Assembly (NCBI GenBank): GCA_036897485.1
Contig: JAYMTF010000110.1
Location: forward strand, 1-53,006
DNA from: Pelargonium nanum
Lineage: Eukaryota; Streptophyta; Magnoliopsida; Geraniales; Geraniaceae
Direction: 5' to 3'
Length of the DNA: 53,006 nt
Shown: one piece after another, positions 23,560-35,183 of the stretch
Numbering within the stretch: the stretch's first letter is position 1
Layout of the letters: every line of letters starts with the position of its first letter
Translations under genes and position numbers: made by a program
The notes under the pieces: generated by a model
Databases searched by the model: none
The model's input: the letters and a program-made list of their open reading frames with translations, nothing else
What the model was told of the DNA's origin: nothing

Positions 23560-24360
23560 CTAATAAGTCAAGGCATATAGGAGCCAGGACAATTCTTTTA
23601 ATAGAAAAAAGACTTAACCAAAATGAAAGGTCTAAATTTAACTCGTTTTACTTTAAGAAAGAAGAATTAAAAGTGTTCTGAAATGGACATGATGGATACA
23701 TTTTGTTATGGGAAAAGGGAAATTGACAATTCATATATCATTTGGTACATGTATTATATGTATACTCATTCTACTGATAAGTATATTTGATCGAAAAATT
23801 AATTTTGCTCATTTAAAAAAAAACCGTTACAACCAAAATATGTTGGGCCAAGCCGTCTAAGTGCAATGGATTTCCTTTAAGTTATTGAATTTAAGCCTTA
23901 TTGTCGATGATATGGGGCGAGATTTTGAGTTAAAAGGGGAGAGGTACCCCTAATTCTGTAGCTAAAAAAAAATTGTTTCGTTACAAGTTGTTTTGGACCT
24001 ATAAATGTTCATAAACCTATCTACAAATATATGAATAAATATTTTAAAAATAGTGTACATGTACCAAAGCCTTCCCTAAACAAACTTTCACTTATTTTCA
24101 AAATAAGTGTCATGTTTCACATACATTTTTATCCCAAATAACTGTCGTATTTTATTCTTAGAAAGTAAATTATACATAAATTATCAATAGTGTCCATATA
24201 ACAAACTAATTAGTATATATTAAGTTCGTTACAACACAAATGCACGAGGATAAAAGAAAAAATGATTACTAAATTTGTGTGGAGTGATTATTGTCCGCAA
24301 ATGGCATAAAAGTCATGACATTTATTTTGAGACGGATGAAGTATACTCCATCTATGAGTA
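23560..24360 (+). repeat. Direct duplication upstream of the CTR1-like gene, copy 1
   Basis: Collinear with 24625-25215. Shared words include TGGACATG, GGGAAATTGACAATTCAT / GGGCAATTGAAAATTCATG, GGTACATGTATTATA / GGTACATGCATTATA, TGTTCATAAACCTA and AATAAGTGTC. Both end in CTTATTTTGAGA / ATTTATTTTGAGA. Copy 1 has a 146-bp insertion that copy 2 lacks. The tail (AATAAGTGTCATG ... ACATTTATTTTGAGACGGATGAAGTA) looks like the two ends of a decayed Stowaway-type MITE included in the duplicated unit. Confidence 0.7.
23833..23978 (+). mobile_element. SINE-like insertion with 8-bp target-site duplication
   Basis: CGTTACAA occurs at 23825-23832 and again at 23979-23986, bracketing 146 bp that are absent from the homologous place in the second duplication copy (near 24905). 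The insert has a tRNA-like head (GCCAAGCCGTCTAAGTGCAA), a weak B-box-like region near 23917-23930, and ends in CTAAAAAAAAATTG. An occupied and an empty site side by side are good evidence of insertion. Confidence 0.65.
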
Positions 24361-24624
24361 TATTAGTTAGCGTAAAGTGATTGCTAAATTAGTGATAAAA
24401 ACCAATTACGAATTTTAAATTCAACATAACCTGTATGTATACTTTAATTGTTTTACTAAAGAGAAATCAATTACTCAATTCCAAATTTTATTTTTAAAAT
24501 CAATCAAAAATTGAAAGACGACCGTAACTGATATGAAACCTTTTGACTTTGGAAAGAGTATTGTTTACTCATTTCAGGATAAAACCAATTTTGAAGATTA
24601 GAAATTCCTCATAATGTGTTTCAA

Positions 24625-25215
24625 AGTCGGTTTCTCAACTAAGAAGTTGACTATTTTTTGAATGAAAAAGACAAGTAAAAATGAACGGTTTAGATTCCAC
24701 CCGTTTTTCTTGAAAGAAATTACAATTCAAATACATGCACCAAAACGGACATGGAATCAACGTTTCCTTATATGAAAAGGGCAATTGAAAATTCATGCAC
24801 CATTCGGTACATGCATTATACACGTGCTCCTTCGTACAAATAAATATACAAAACTATACAACCAAATGTCGGAAAAATCATTTTGCTAGTCTAAATATTA
24901 CTTTAATCACAAATTGTTTTGGTCCGATAGATGTTCATAAACCTAACTATAATTCTATTAGTAAATATTTAGAAATAGTGCACACGTCCCAAAGGGCATA
25001 TGCCCGATCATCCTCCTTAAACAAATACTCTCCGTTACATTTGACATTCACTTTTGTCATAAAATAAGTGTCTTGTTTTATTTTCATAAATTAATTATTC
25101 ATGACTACCAAGTATCCTTACAACGCGCTAGTTAGTATATATCAAGCTTATTTCGACAGAAAAGACGATACTTATTTTGAGAAAGAAACGAGAAGTATCA
25201 AGTGGTAGTGTGTAT
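24625..25215 (+). repeat. Direct duplication upstream of the CTR1-like gene, copy 2
   Basis: Partner of 23560-24360. It keeps the order of shared words described there but lacks the 146-bp insert. It has a few bases of its own (CAAAGGGCATATGCCCGATC near 24993, which contains the palindrome GGGCATATGCCC). It ends about 350 bp before the start codon of the kinase gene, so it may contribute promoter sequence. Confidence 0.65.
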
Positions 25216-25562
25216 AAGTAATCTTAAAACTCACATTATAAAAGTCACATCATGGCACAATAGGAAGACACTTGTACCAATAAAAAAAGAAGGAGAAGAC
25301 AGTGACAAATTATCCAAGTTCATGCATCTACACAGTTTACAGGACAACATGCAGCTGCTTCTTTCTTTTCTTTGAATCAAACCCCAATAACATATCACCC
25401 ACCAATTCATATTTATTCCCTTCCTCTCTTTTCTTGACAAAAATTCTACCAATCCATCACACAAGGTTCACAACCATCTTCAGGTCTCTCTCTCACCACT
25501 CCAAAATTCCCTTTCCCATAACAGCAAAAAAAAAAAAAAAAGCAATTTAATTTGGTGCTGAA

Positions 25563-28500
25563 ATGGGTGGAGGTCGCGCAATGCTCAGTAACCAGTCCGA
25601 CACGAGTCACCATAACCCGTTTCCGGCAACTGGGTCGGCGGGGAACCCGTTTCCGGCAAATGGGTCGGCGGCGGTGGAGAGTTACGAGGTGTTTAGTCAC
25701 CGGAAGGAGACGGCGTCGTTTAGGAGCTGGGCGCAGCAGACGGAGGAGAGCTATCAGCTGCAGCTGGCTCTGGCGCTCCGGCTCTCGTCTCAGGCAGCCT
25801 GCGCCGGCGATCCCAATTTGTTGGATTTCGGTACTCGCGAGCGTGGAGGCGCGTCGCTGTCTGATTCGCCCGAGGCCATGTCTCATCGATTCTGGGTATG
25901 GGTTTCAGTTTTTTGTTTTTGTTTTGTTTTGTTTTGTTGCTGGTCTCTGACTGTCACAGACAGTTAAAAGTGTTCTGTAACTGGGTTCTGTTCAATTATG
26001 GGTTTTTGATTGGTCTGTTTGGTCACTGGGAAAATGAAGATTTTCTCAGGATTTGTGAAATTTTGGGCAACTTCACTGGAACCATGAAAGATGGTATATT
26101 GGCTCTTTTGTGATCGTGTTCTTTGAAGTATTTGATTGACCTGAGGCCACGTGTCATTGATTCTGGGTATGGGTTTCTGTTCAATTACAGTTTTTGTTTC
26201 TGGTTTTTGCCTGCCACGAAAATTTAAGAGTGTTCTGTTACTGGGTTCTGTTCAATTATGGGTTTTTGTTTGGTTTTGCAAGTTCGGCTGTTTGGTCACT
26301 GGGAAAATGAAGATTTTCTCAGGATTTGTGAAAAGCTCTTTTGTGATTGTGTTCTTTGAACCATTTGATTGACCCGAGGCCATGTGTCATTGATTCTGGG
26401 TATGGGTTTCTGTTCAATTACAGTTTTTGTTTCTCGATTTTGCCTGCCACGACAATTTAAGAGTGTTCTGTGACTGGGTTCTGTTCAAATCTGTTTTTTT
26501 TTTCCTTATTAGTTTGCAAATTTGGGTGCTGTTTGGGTACTGGAAAATGAAAACTTTCTTAGAATTTGTGATGAAGTGAGCTCCTTCACTTGAACCAAGA
26601 GGGCCTTTGCTTTTTTGCGATTCTATGCTTTTAATATGTATTCGCATTAATTGTCTGATTTGCCTTGGGCCATGTCTCATCATTCCGGGTATGGGTTTCT
26701 GTTCAAGTTCATTTTTTTTTCTTTCTTTGTTTATCACAAAGTGTAGAGTGTTCTGTAACTGGGTTCTGTTCAATTATGAGTCTTTTGATTAGTTGTGCAA
26801 TTATGGGTGTCGTTTGGTTTATGGAAAAATGATGATTTTCTTTGAGTTTGTGAAGATGTGGGCATCTTTACTTTGTGATTATGCTTTGAATATGTAGTGT
26901 ATAAATTGTCCTCTATCTAATTTTCATGTGCCATAGGTTAATGGCTGTCTGTCTTACTTGGACAAAGTTCCTGATGGATTTTACCTAATTCATGGGATGG
27001 ATCCATATGCATGGTCCATAAGTGCTGATGTGCAAGACATAGGCCTCGTTCCATCCTTAGAATCATTGAAGGGTGTTGATCCTTCCGATGATTTGTTGAT
27101 TAAAGTAATTTCCATCGATAAATCAAGGGACCCTGGTCTGAAGGAACTGCAAAATAGGGTACTTCGTCTTTCTGGTAGCTGGATTAACCCAATAGATGTT
27201 ATTGAACAGCTTGCAGCTCTTGTGTGCAACCGTATGGGGTGAGTTTTGTACTTCAAATTTTACTCTCGAGTTTTTATCGATACAGTTCTTTCTAAACAGA
27301 CTTTCATCTTTTGTCATAAGGGGCACAACATCTTCTGAAACTGACAGCTTCGATGAACGCTGGAGAGAGTGCACTGAAGTTCTAAATGACTGCCTAGGTT
27401 CTGTTGTATTACCAATCGGAAGCTTATCTATTGGCCTTTGTGTCCATCGTGCGTTACTATTTAAGGTGAACCTCTGAACTTAACTATATGTTGACATGTT
27501 CTTAAACTTATTGGTATGTTTATGTTATCATCTTCATATATAGTGCTTCACTGGAACCTCATTACTATGTTCATTTCTGCCTTTAATGATGAATAAGGCC
27601 TTTCAAGTTTAGCCGTCTGCTTCCTACTAATTGTGACTTTTGCAGGTCTTAGCAGACCTTGTCAAGTTACCATGCCGAATTGTCAAGGGCTGCAAATATT
27701 GTAACAGAGATGTCACTTCCTCGTGTCTTGTGAAAGTTGGCCATGAAAGGTATGTTACATTGACTAATATTTTCCTGGATATATGTTATGAGAACTATTT
27801 AAATCAAGATGTAAAAGAAAAATCTTCTATGATGAATATAACTGAGAAATAAACTTACTTTGTATGGTGTTCAGTATGTGAAATTTGGGATGAGCACGGT
27901 TAAACCATATACAATGAATTATATTTGAAAGAAAACATTTTTTTGTTGTTGAAATATTTCTTATTATATTTTCTGATGAGCACATAGGGTATATAAGGGT
28001 ATGACAATGTAATTCTAGAAAGGTTACGCACTCATTGGAATTTCATGAAGAATTGGGGTATATGCAAATGTTAGACAGGTTTTAGGAAGAAGTTACTATG
28101 AAAGGCTGCAGGGGTTGTTGAAAGTACTTGAATAAACTCATATAGGAAGAAGTGTTACCAAACTCATACAAGATCAACCGGTAAATGTGTCTTGGAACGG
28201 TTGCCGTAGTAACTGGTATTTAATTGGACTGTTCATAGGTCTGGATGGATCACCATAAATCTTAGTAAACCGTCTGAACAATCTTTGGTAGTTCCATTAT
28301 GACCAGTATGATTGAGATGGATCAATGGTAGATGATGGTGATTTACTAGTGAAAATTCAAATTTTAATTTAAAGTTTGAAAAGTGCTCTTCTTGCTAGGC
28401 TGTATGACCCTGCCAAACACCATTTCTTTAATTATTCAATTATAACTATATTATAACGAGGTGATGAAGTATTAGTAAATATTTGCGTATGTTCCAGGGA

Positions 28501-30976
28501 ATATTTGGTTGATTTGTTTCAGAGACCAGGAGCCTTGAGCCATCCCGACTCCTCACTCAATGGTACATCTTCCATCCTAGTATCTTCTCCGTTGTGTCAT
28601 CCAAGGTTCAAAGCGGTCAAGACTACTGAGAACTTCAGTACATTGGCCAAGCTGTATTTCTTTAACAACCAATCACTTAATCTTGAATTTGGCAACGCTT
28701 CATCAGGTGATTCCCTCTTCTTTTTTTTCATGCACATATACTTGTCCATAAATTTTAATTTTCACAAGTGCTTGAAAAATAAATTACCGTAACAAATCTG
28801 CTTGCTATATAGACTATAGAGAATTAAATGACTACAAGATGACAATAACGTGATTTATTACTGGCTTTTGTGAAAATGTTTGTCTTTCTCATGACAGGTA
28901 TTGCCACTGATCAAAATGAAAACCCAGGTTTGCGGATTACTAAAACCTTTGTTCATCCAAGGCCTGTCAAAAAATGTTTAACCAATCAACCAGGTCACGG
29001 ACTTCATCTTGAAGAGGAGGATTTGGAGATCCCATGGAGTGAAATTGTTCTGAAAGAGAAAATTGGAGCAGGTATCTGATATATATGTTTAAAGGACACC
29101 ACGAACTACAAGCTACTGTTATTCTAGCAATTCTGAATCCCAATATTTCCATGCAATGACATTAATGTTAATTTGTTGCAAGAGTCTTTACAAGATTGAT
29201 ATTGACAAATGTTTTTCAGGTTCTTTTGGAACTGTTCATCATGCTGATTGGCGTGGCTCTGTAAGCATTATATCTTAAGCATAACTATTTGTTATTTGTT
29301 TAATCTCTTCAGATCTTGTTAATAAATTGATACATACTCAATATTTATTCAAATTCCTTGATAAGTTTACCCTCTAACATTGAATACTGACTGTGCAACT
29401 CACAGGAGGTTGCTGTTAAAATTCTCATGGAACAAGATTTCAGTTCAGAGCGCTTAACAGAATTTTTAAGAGAGGTGTGCTTAAGCTACTCTATGCCTTA
29501 TAATATGACCGTGTTTTTCATCACTTTGTTACCCATAATTGCTATCTTCAATTATAGTTCACGGTATCACTTTGTTTTTTCATTTCTAGGTCGCAATAAT
29601 GAAACGATTGCGGCATCCAAACATTGTCCTTTTCATGGGTGCTGTAACTCAACCTCCCAGCTTGTCCATAGTCACAGAATATTTATCAAGGTAATAAGAA
29701 TCCTGCAGTAATCTTCTACTGTAATGATTTTCTTTGTATTTTTTCAATTTCATATCAAACATAAGGCTATTTTGGTTAGGGATATAGATCTCGCTGAATA
29801 GAATATTGGTTTGGAATTGCAGAGGCAGCTTGTATAGACTTTTGCGGATGCCTGAAGCCGGAAGAGTGCTGGATGAGACTCGCCGTTTGTATATGGCTTT
29901 TGATGTGGTGCGCCTTATAACAATACCATTGATATATAAAAAAATGAGTATTTATGCATTACTTTGAATTTATGATAAGTTTGTTGATTTGTGCAGGCAA
30001 AAGGGATGAATTATCTTCATCAACTTAGGCCTCCTATTGTTCATCGGGATCTGAAGTCGCCAAATCTTTTGGTGGACAATTCATATACCGTAAAGGTAAC
30101 TTTTAGAAGTGTGGTTGATGTCAAGCAATTGCTATTCTATAGTTTTTAGATGGTATGTAAGTGAGACCACACACGAGTGATGATTGACTCTTGGAATATT
30201 ATTTCATTCAGGTATGTGATTTTGGCCTTTCCCGTTCAAAGGCAAACACATTTCTTTCTTCTGAAACGGCTGCGGGGACGGTAAGTTAATCTAACTTTAA
30301 AGTCGGTCTTATTATATTTCTATAAGAAAAGAGTATGGGATGGTTCCAGATACTACGACTCACACATTTATTTCTTGTCATTAGCCGGAGTGGATGGCGC
30401 CTGAAGTTCTCCGCGATGAACAATCAAATGAGAAATCTGATGTTTACAGCTTTGGCGTCATTTTGTGGGAACTCATGACCTTGCAACAGCCTTGGAGGAA
30501 TTTAACCCGATCACAGGTCTTATATCTCGACTTATTGAAATTGTTTGTAAAGAAACAAGAAGCTACGTCTTTGCAGTTTCATGAGTTATGCACACATTAA
30601 CGTGCATGACCATATATTGTGACTCGACTGCCAAGATAGCTCAAACATATACGGATATTTGCAGGTCATAGCAGCTGTCGGGTTTAAGGGGAAACGGCTA
30701 GAGATTCCAAATTATGTAAATCCTCTAGTGGCTACCTTGATTGAGGAATGCTGGGCTAGGTAAGTACTTCTGACAGATTTTCCATCAATCCTCGAAGTTG
30801 TGAACCATATATATTCGTGTGTATGGCATTTAGCTGCTTTCTTCTCTCGCTCACATCATATGGGGCTGTGCTGCAGTGAACCCTCAAAACGCCCTTCTTT
30901 CGTCTATATTATGGAGTTTCTGCAGCAACTGATCTTAAATTCGACTTCTCAACCTGCTCGTGCACACATGCAATGA
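25563..30976 (+). CDS. CTR1: CTR1-like Raf-type Ser/Thr protein kinase
   Basis: In the ethylene pathway CTR1 binds receptors at the ER and phosphorylates EIN2, keeping the response off without hormone. Coding exons: 25563-25895, 26937-27238, 27321-27465, 27646-27749, 28498-28706, 28898-29071, 29220-29260, 29406-29474, 29590-29690, 29823-29907, 29997-30095, 30212-30280, 30385-30516, 30665-30759 and 30877-30976. They total 2058 nt, or 685 residues. The N-terminal EDR1/CTR1 domain runs from about 58 to 260, with [10 protein letters not shown] and [10 protein letters not shown]. The kinase runs from about 412 to 670: P-loop GAGSFG, VAVK Lys 441, HRDLKSPN (Asp 539), DFG (Asp 557) and APE. All catalytic motifs are intact. 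It is shorter at the N-terminus than Arabidopsis CTR1 (821 residues, from memory). It may be the CTR1 orthologue or a close paralogue. The start ATG follows an A-rich leader and begins MGGGRAM. Confidence 0.9.
25617..25676 (+). repeat. Short in-frame duplication in kinase exon 1
   Basis: Two adjacent 30-base units code [10 protein letters not shown] and [10 protein letters not shown]. They differ at only a few bases. They lie in the variable leader before the EDR1 domain and are unlikely to affect folding. Confidence 0.7.
25863..26936 (+). repeat. Four-copy tandem repeat spanning the exon 1/intron 1 junction of the CTR1-like gene
   Basis: Each unit starts with a version of GATTCGCCCGAGGCCATG and TCTCATCGATTCTGG followed by GTATGGGTTT. 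The first is the real end of exon 1 and donor (GT at 25896). The others have GT at 26167, 26400 and 26689 and are inside intron 1. The units then share AGTGTTCTGT, ACTGGGTTCTGTTCAA and ATGAAGATTTTCTCAGGATT. Spacing is 271, 233 and 289 bases, with divergence rising toward the last unit. Confidence 0.85.
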
Positions 30977-31038
30977 CTCGTTCGCAGCAGCAAAACAGCC
31001 TGTATATTCGCACCATGTTTTTTATGCTGAATCTTGAG

Positions 31039-31139
31039 GTACGTCCAGTTATAGTATCATTTTTATTGTTGATACAAGTTTTTCGTTCTTCGTGATTAAG
31101 AGATTTTATAATGATTTTGCTCGGGAAATTCTTTGGCAG
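31039..31139 (+). other. Possible 3'UTR intron of the CTR1-like gene
   Basis: A strong donor (CTTGAG then GTACGT) lies 62 bases after the stop codon (30974-30976). An acceptor (CTTTGGCAG) lies 101 bases later. The branch region is T-rich. This is inferred from splice consensus only. Confidence 0.4.
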
Positions 31140-31523
31140 GATCATTCGAGGAAGCGTTAGAGTAGAAAGCTGTGCTAGGCAGGGAAGTGCAGTCCGAGGA
31201 GATCCTCATCGTCTCTGGATTTATGGATTGCTCAATGAGTGTGTTATGATTGTGTGTTATGATTGTGTCTAATACTGTAAATAACAGAGCTGTTGAAGGA
31301 AAAAAAGTTCATGCTGGAAACATTACTGGCTTTTGAAATCAGAAGTTTTTTTTCTGTATTTTTGGTTCTCACCAACTGTTAATGTATTGTAGCAGTGGCT
31401 TTTCTTACCCCTTTGAAATTGAATTGGTAGAATTGATTTTGGGTGGATAATCTGCCGGATTTGTTTATTATACAACATACATATATATACATTTTGGTAA
31501 GAAAAGAACATAGGTTACCAATA

Positions 31524-31620
31524 ACCATTGAGTCAAGCGGCTTAGAGCGCCTGGTCCTCTCGAGATCTAGGCCAAACAGTTAACGATACTTCTTTTAGTG
31601 TAAAAAATTAATAATTTATT
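31524..31620 (+). mobile_element. Possible tRNA-like SINE remnant
   Basis: The stretch GAGTCAAGCGGCTTAGAGCG, followed by CCTGGTCCTCTCGAGATCTAG, resembles an A-box-containing tRNA-like head. No B box or A-tail is convincing. It may be a decayed SINE or chance similarity. Confidence 0.3.
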
Positions 31621-31750
31621 ATTTCAAACTAGATGATATAAAATTGGGGCCTTGAAATACTCAATTAACTCGTGGGTTACGCAGATTATCCCGCAAACAA
31701 AATTTTGACACTATCAAAGTGAGCCATAATAGATAAAATATCATGAATAA

Positions 31751-32044
31751 TCAAATGGAAGACACAAAAATCATCTCCATCAGTCTGAATAAGCAAGCTG
31801 AAGATATTGAGATCCTCCCCCAATTTGAAGAGCACGAATAACTAACAACGATTGCATTTGGAGCATAAGACAACCACGTGAAGAGCTCTGCCAACCATCC
31901 ATCACCACCACTGTGCCTACCATATAATTCGACAACAAACTCAAAAGTTGATTCGAGAGTTCTGACCATCATCTTCTCATTTCCTGCAACCGTCTCCTGC
32001 TGCAAAAAAACCCACCGCGAATCTACTTCGCAACCGCTATGCAA
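31751..32044 (-). CDS. Hypothetical 97-residue open frame, minus strand
   Basis: The frame starts MHSGCEVDSR and includes TLESTFEFVVELYGRHSGGD and WLAELFTWLSY, an ordinary amino-acid mix rather than low-complexity shadow sequence. It lies head to head with the RRM gene, whose leader starts near 32300, so a shared promoter is possible. I recognise no domain. The sequence just before QETVAGNEK (TTTTTTTGCAG on the minus strand) looks like a splice acceptor, so the real exon may start there and belong to a larger or decayed gene. It could also be non-coding. Confidence 0.25.
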   Translation of the reverse strand: MHSGCEVDSRWVFLQQETVAGNEKMMVRTLESTFEFVVELYGRHSGGDGWLAELFTWLSYAPNAIVVSYSCSSNWGRISISSACLFRLMEMIFVSSI

Positions 32045-32409
32045 ACTCTAATAACGCCTTAACTTGTTATCAAAACAAGATTCACCGTCTTAGTTAGAGA
32101 GACCACAATTTGTTATATGCGAACTCAAAAGGTCGCTGCCGCTTTAAAAATCAAGAGCAGTTGTAGCAGAACGAAAACCCTACTCATAGCTTGAAAAAAT
32201 ATGAAGCCCACAACAAATTTGAGGCCCAATCTGTTTGATCAAAGAAGGCCCATCAAGGCCCAACTGTATATGTATCCACACAAGATTTTAGCAAATTTAT
32301 AGGGTTTTGGTCTTCTTTCACAAACTCCTCTCACAGTTCTTCAATTCTCTCGCAGCAGCCGCAGCAGCTCCGTCCTCCTCCGCCGGCGTAATCTCTACCT
32401 CCGTCTCGG

Positions 32410-32516
32410 TACCTATATTGCTTCCTCGTCGTATATTTCTCTTCTTTTCTGTAATCTCTGCTCGCATAAATGGCTGAATTTCTGTTTGATTTCTTTTTCT
32501 TCTCTGTTTTCGACAG
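32410..32516 (+). other. Probable 5'UTR intron of the RRM gene
   Basis: The leader ends ...CCGTCTCG before GTACCT at about 32410. A T-rich stretch ends in TTTTCGACAG at 32516, four bases before the chosen ATG. If removed, the upstream in-frame ATG at 32470 is lost, which supports starting at 32521. Confidence 0.5.
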
Positions 32517-32520
32517 TGCG

Positions 32521-35183
32521 ATGGGGGTGAAGCAGAAGAAAGCAATGAAGAAGCAGCTGAAGAAAGCTTCGTCTCAAACGGAAGCTTCCAATCAGAAGAA
32601 GAAAGCTGCAGTTTCCGATGAAAAAGCTGTGGCTCTTGTTTCCAACCCGAAATCGGAAACTGCAGATTTTTTGGTATGATATTTGCATCTATCTGTTGAT
32701 TGTGTTTAATTGCATTTACATATTGTTAATTTCTGTTATTTTTTCGGTGAATTTATCTATATTTGCTCTCTTCCTGAAGTCTCTGGAAGGAGGTCATGCA
32801 CGTAAGCTTCCGGTGCAAAAACCACTGGACAATAATGCTACGATCTTGTACATTGGACGAATACCACACGGATTCTATGAGAAGGAGATGGAAGGTAGCT
32901 GATAATTGCAATGAAACTTGTGTTCTGTTGATTGATGATGATTTGTGGATTTATGTTTGTCATTTAATTTCTGTTTGCAGCTTTTTTCCAGCAGTTTGGT
33001 ACTATCAAGAGATTAAGGATTGCCAGGAACAAGAAGGTCTGTCTATTTGACTTCTCTTGCCCTTAATGATGAGTTTTGTATACCTTATTCTACTGGTGAT
33101 CTTAGGAGAGACTTCAGTTAGTATTCATGCTCGAATAATGTTCAGCATCACCTGTAATATTTATGGTTGTGTATACTAGAAGTAAATGGGTTTTCATGAA
33201 AATATGTGGTCAACTTGTTTGGTTTTAAGGATTCGTGGCATGTTTAAGAATTATGTTATTTATCCCAGGTTCCTTTAGCTGTTTTCATCTCAAAGAGGAT
33301 TTAGTTAGTCTCTCTAGGGTTATTTGCTTACAGCTGAAAATGCGGGATCTTAGGAGACTGAAAATATTGTCATGTTGAATTAATGTGTTTTGTAACCATA
33401 TAGTATGAAATGTGTGAGCTTGTAGCCTACTACAGTCTTTCACGTATGAAGTTTGAAACTGTATGTCCGGTAAAAATCAAGTGTGAAACCTGTTTGATGT
33501 CTATTAACCTCCTAATGAAGATTTTCTAATGGCAATATCCTTGAACTTGAATCATATTAAGAGGAAAAAGGTTGATAATGGACTGTGCCTGAGACTGTTC
33601 TCTCCTCAAAGCATTATGCGTTAAAAGCTTCCGCAGCTTTGAAATTCACCCTTCCTGTTATTTCTTGTGCAAAGACACTCTTAGGACAAAAATATTTGAA
33701 ATTGAGTACTATCTTTTGTTCTTTCTTTATTCTCTATGTGAAAGTTGGCGCTCACTTTATTTAATTTGATGTTTCAGACTGGAAAATCAAAGCATTTTGG
33801 TTTCATTCAATTTGAGCACCCTGAGGTAGTACACATTACATTGAAATCAAATATTCGTGAGTTCTTTTTATAAGCTGTCTTTGTTATTTAACATTACCCT
33901 TTGCCTTATTGTAGGTGGCTAAAGTTGTAGCTGAGACTATGCATAATTATCTATTATGCGAGCACATCTTGAAGGTCCATCTAATTCCTACAGAACATGT
34001 TCCTCCAAAACTGTAAGCCACTAGCTTTTCTGCACTACTGTTTGTGTTACTTTACATGAAATGTAATGAGAGTAGTACAATGATCTGTGTATAGTAGTAG
34101 TCCAACAACTCCTAGATGAGTTTCACTTTCATTTAAATTGTTCAACGTTCCGATACACAGCTTTTTGAATGTGCTCTATATTATCAGATGTTATGCAACC
34201 TAAATCATTAATATGTTCAAGAGCTTTTTTTTTTTTTTTTTTTTCTGAAAGCATATTGATTCTACATTACTTTTATTCTAATGTTCATATCACCATATGT
34301 TTACTTTGCCACCCGTTGTTAGTATTATTTATTTCATATTGTGTTGGGATACAGATGGAAGGGATACAATTACCGTTATAAGCCTCTGGATTGGGTTCAA
34401 GTTGAAAGAAAGAGGCATAACAAGGTACTAAGTGTAAATAGAAGACAATCTCCAGACAACTACTATTTATAACTTCAAGAGGACTCTTTTTCTAACTTGT
34501 TTGTTGATTATTCAGGATAGAACAATGGAGGAACATAGGAAGTTGGTAGAGAAGATCGTACAGAGGGGTAAAAAGAGGCAAAGGATGATTCAGGCTGCTG
34601 GTATTGATTATGAGTGTCCTGAAATTGTAAGAAGCTATTCCTTGCTGCATCTATATGTTTTAGGCTCTGCAATATATGTGTTACATTGCCAAATTTGGAC
34701 TTAATTATCATGTTGGAGAGCATCAGGTTGTAGTGATATAATTCTAGTTACATCTGCTGTTTAGTTGGTATAAACGAGAGAGATTCATTAGAGCATATTA
34801 AATATTTCTTTAGTGAGATGAGCTATTATTTGGTTTCCTTGGATAAAGACGTTGGGCCATCTGCCATCATAGTTCATCCCCCACCCCAGCCTTGCACCGA
34901 CCTTCTGAATTAGATAACTATGACTTCTTGGTGGACAAGGCAGCAACTTTTCTTATGATGCAAAAATCCATTTTTGATTCCAACTGGGTAACCGATGTTA
35001 CCTTCTATTGACTTCAGTTGAAACTTGTTAGAAATGTTCTAAGAACTGTTCTTTGGTAAAGTATACCATTTTTCGATCTATGGCACTTTTTCTTACATAC
35101 CAGTTATTAATTTTAATCCTGTGTGCCGTGTTATACAGGTAGGAAGCTCCCTGCCAGGTCCGAAGAAAATCAAGTTTACGTAG
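32521..35183 (+). CDS. Nucleolar RRM protein, MKI67 FHA-interacting phosphoprotein (NIFK/Nop15) type
   Basis: Proteins of this type bind pre-ribosomal RNA in the nucleolus and act in large-subunit maturation (yeast Nop15, human NIFK). Coding exons: 32521-32673, 32780-32894, 32981-33036, 33778-33825, 33915-34012, 34355-34424, 34516-34626 and 35139-35183. They total 696 nt, or 231 residues. The N-terminus (1-50) is Lys-rich. One RRM spans about 72-150, with RNP2 ILYIGR (73-78) and RNP1 KHFGFIQF (113-120). The family signature after the RRM is present (KVHLIP, then LWKGYNYRYKPLDW). A basic tail with RGKKRQRM and a final PGPKKIKF follows. Plant members have no FHA-binding tail as in human, so only the rRNA role is inferred. 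The start at 32521 (MGVKQKK) is preferred over an in-frame ATG at 32470 because of the probable leader intron. Introns 3 (33037-33777) and 7 (34627-35138) are long and hold nothing recognisable. Confidence 0.88.

Noticed and set aside
32470-32520. In-frame ATG at 32470 upstream of the RRM gene start
   Set aside because: It would code a Phe-rich leader and lies in a likely 5'UTR intron.
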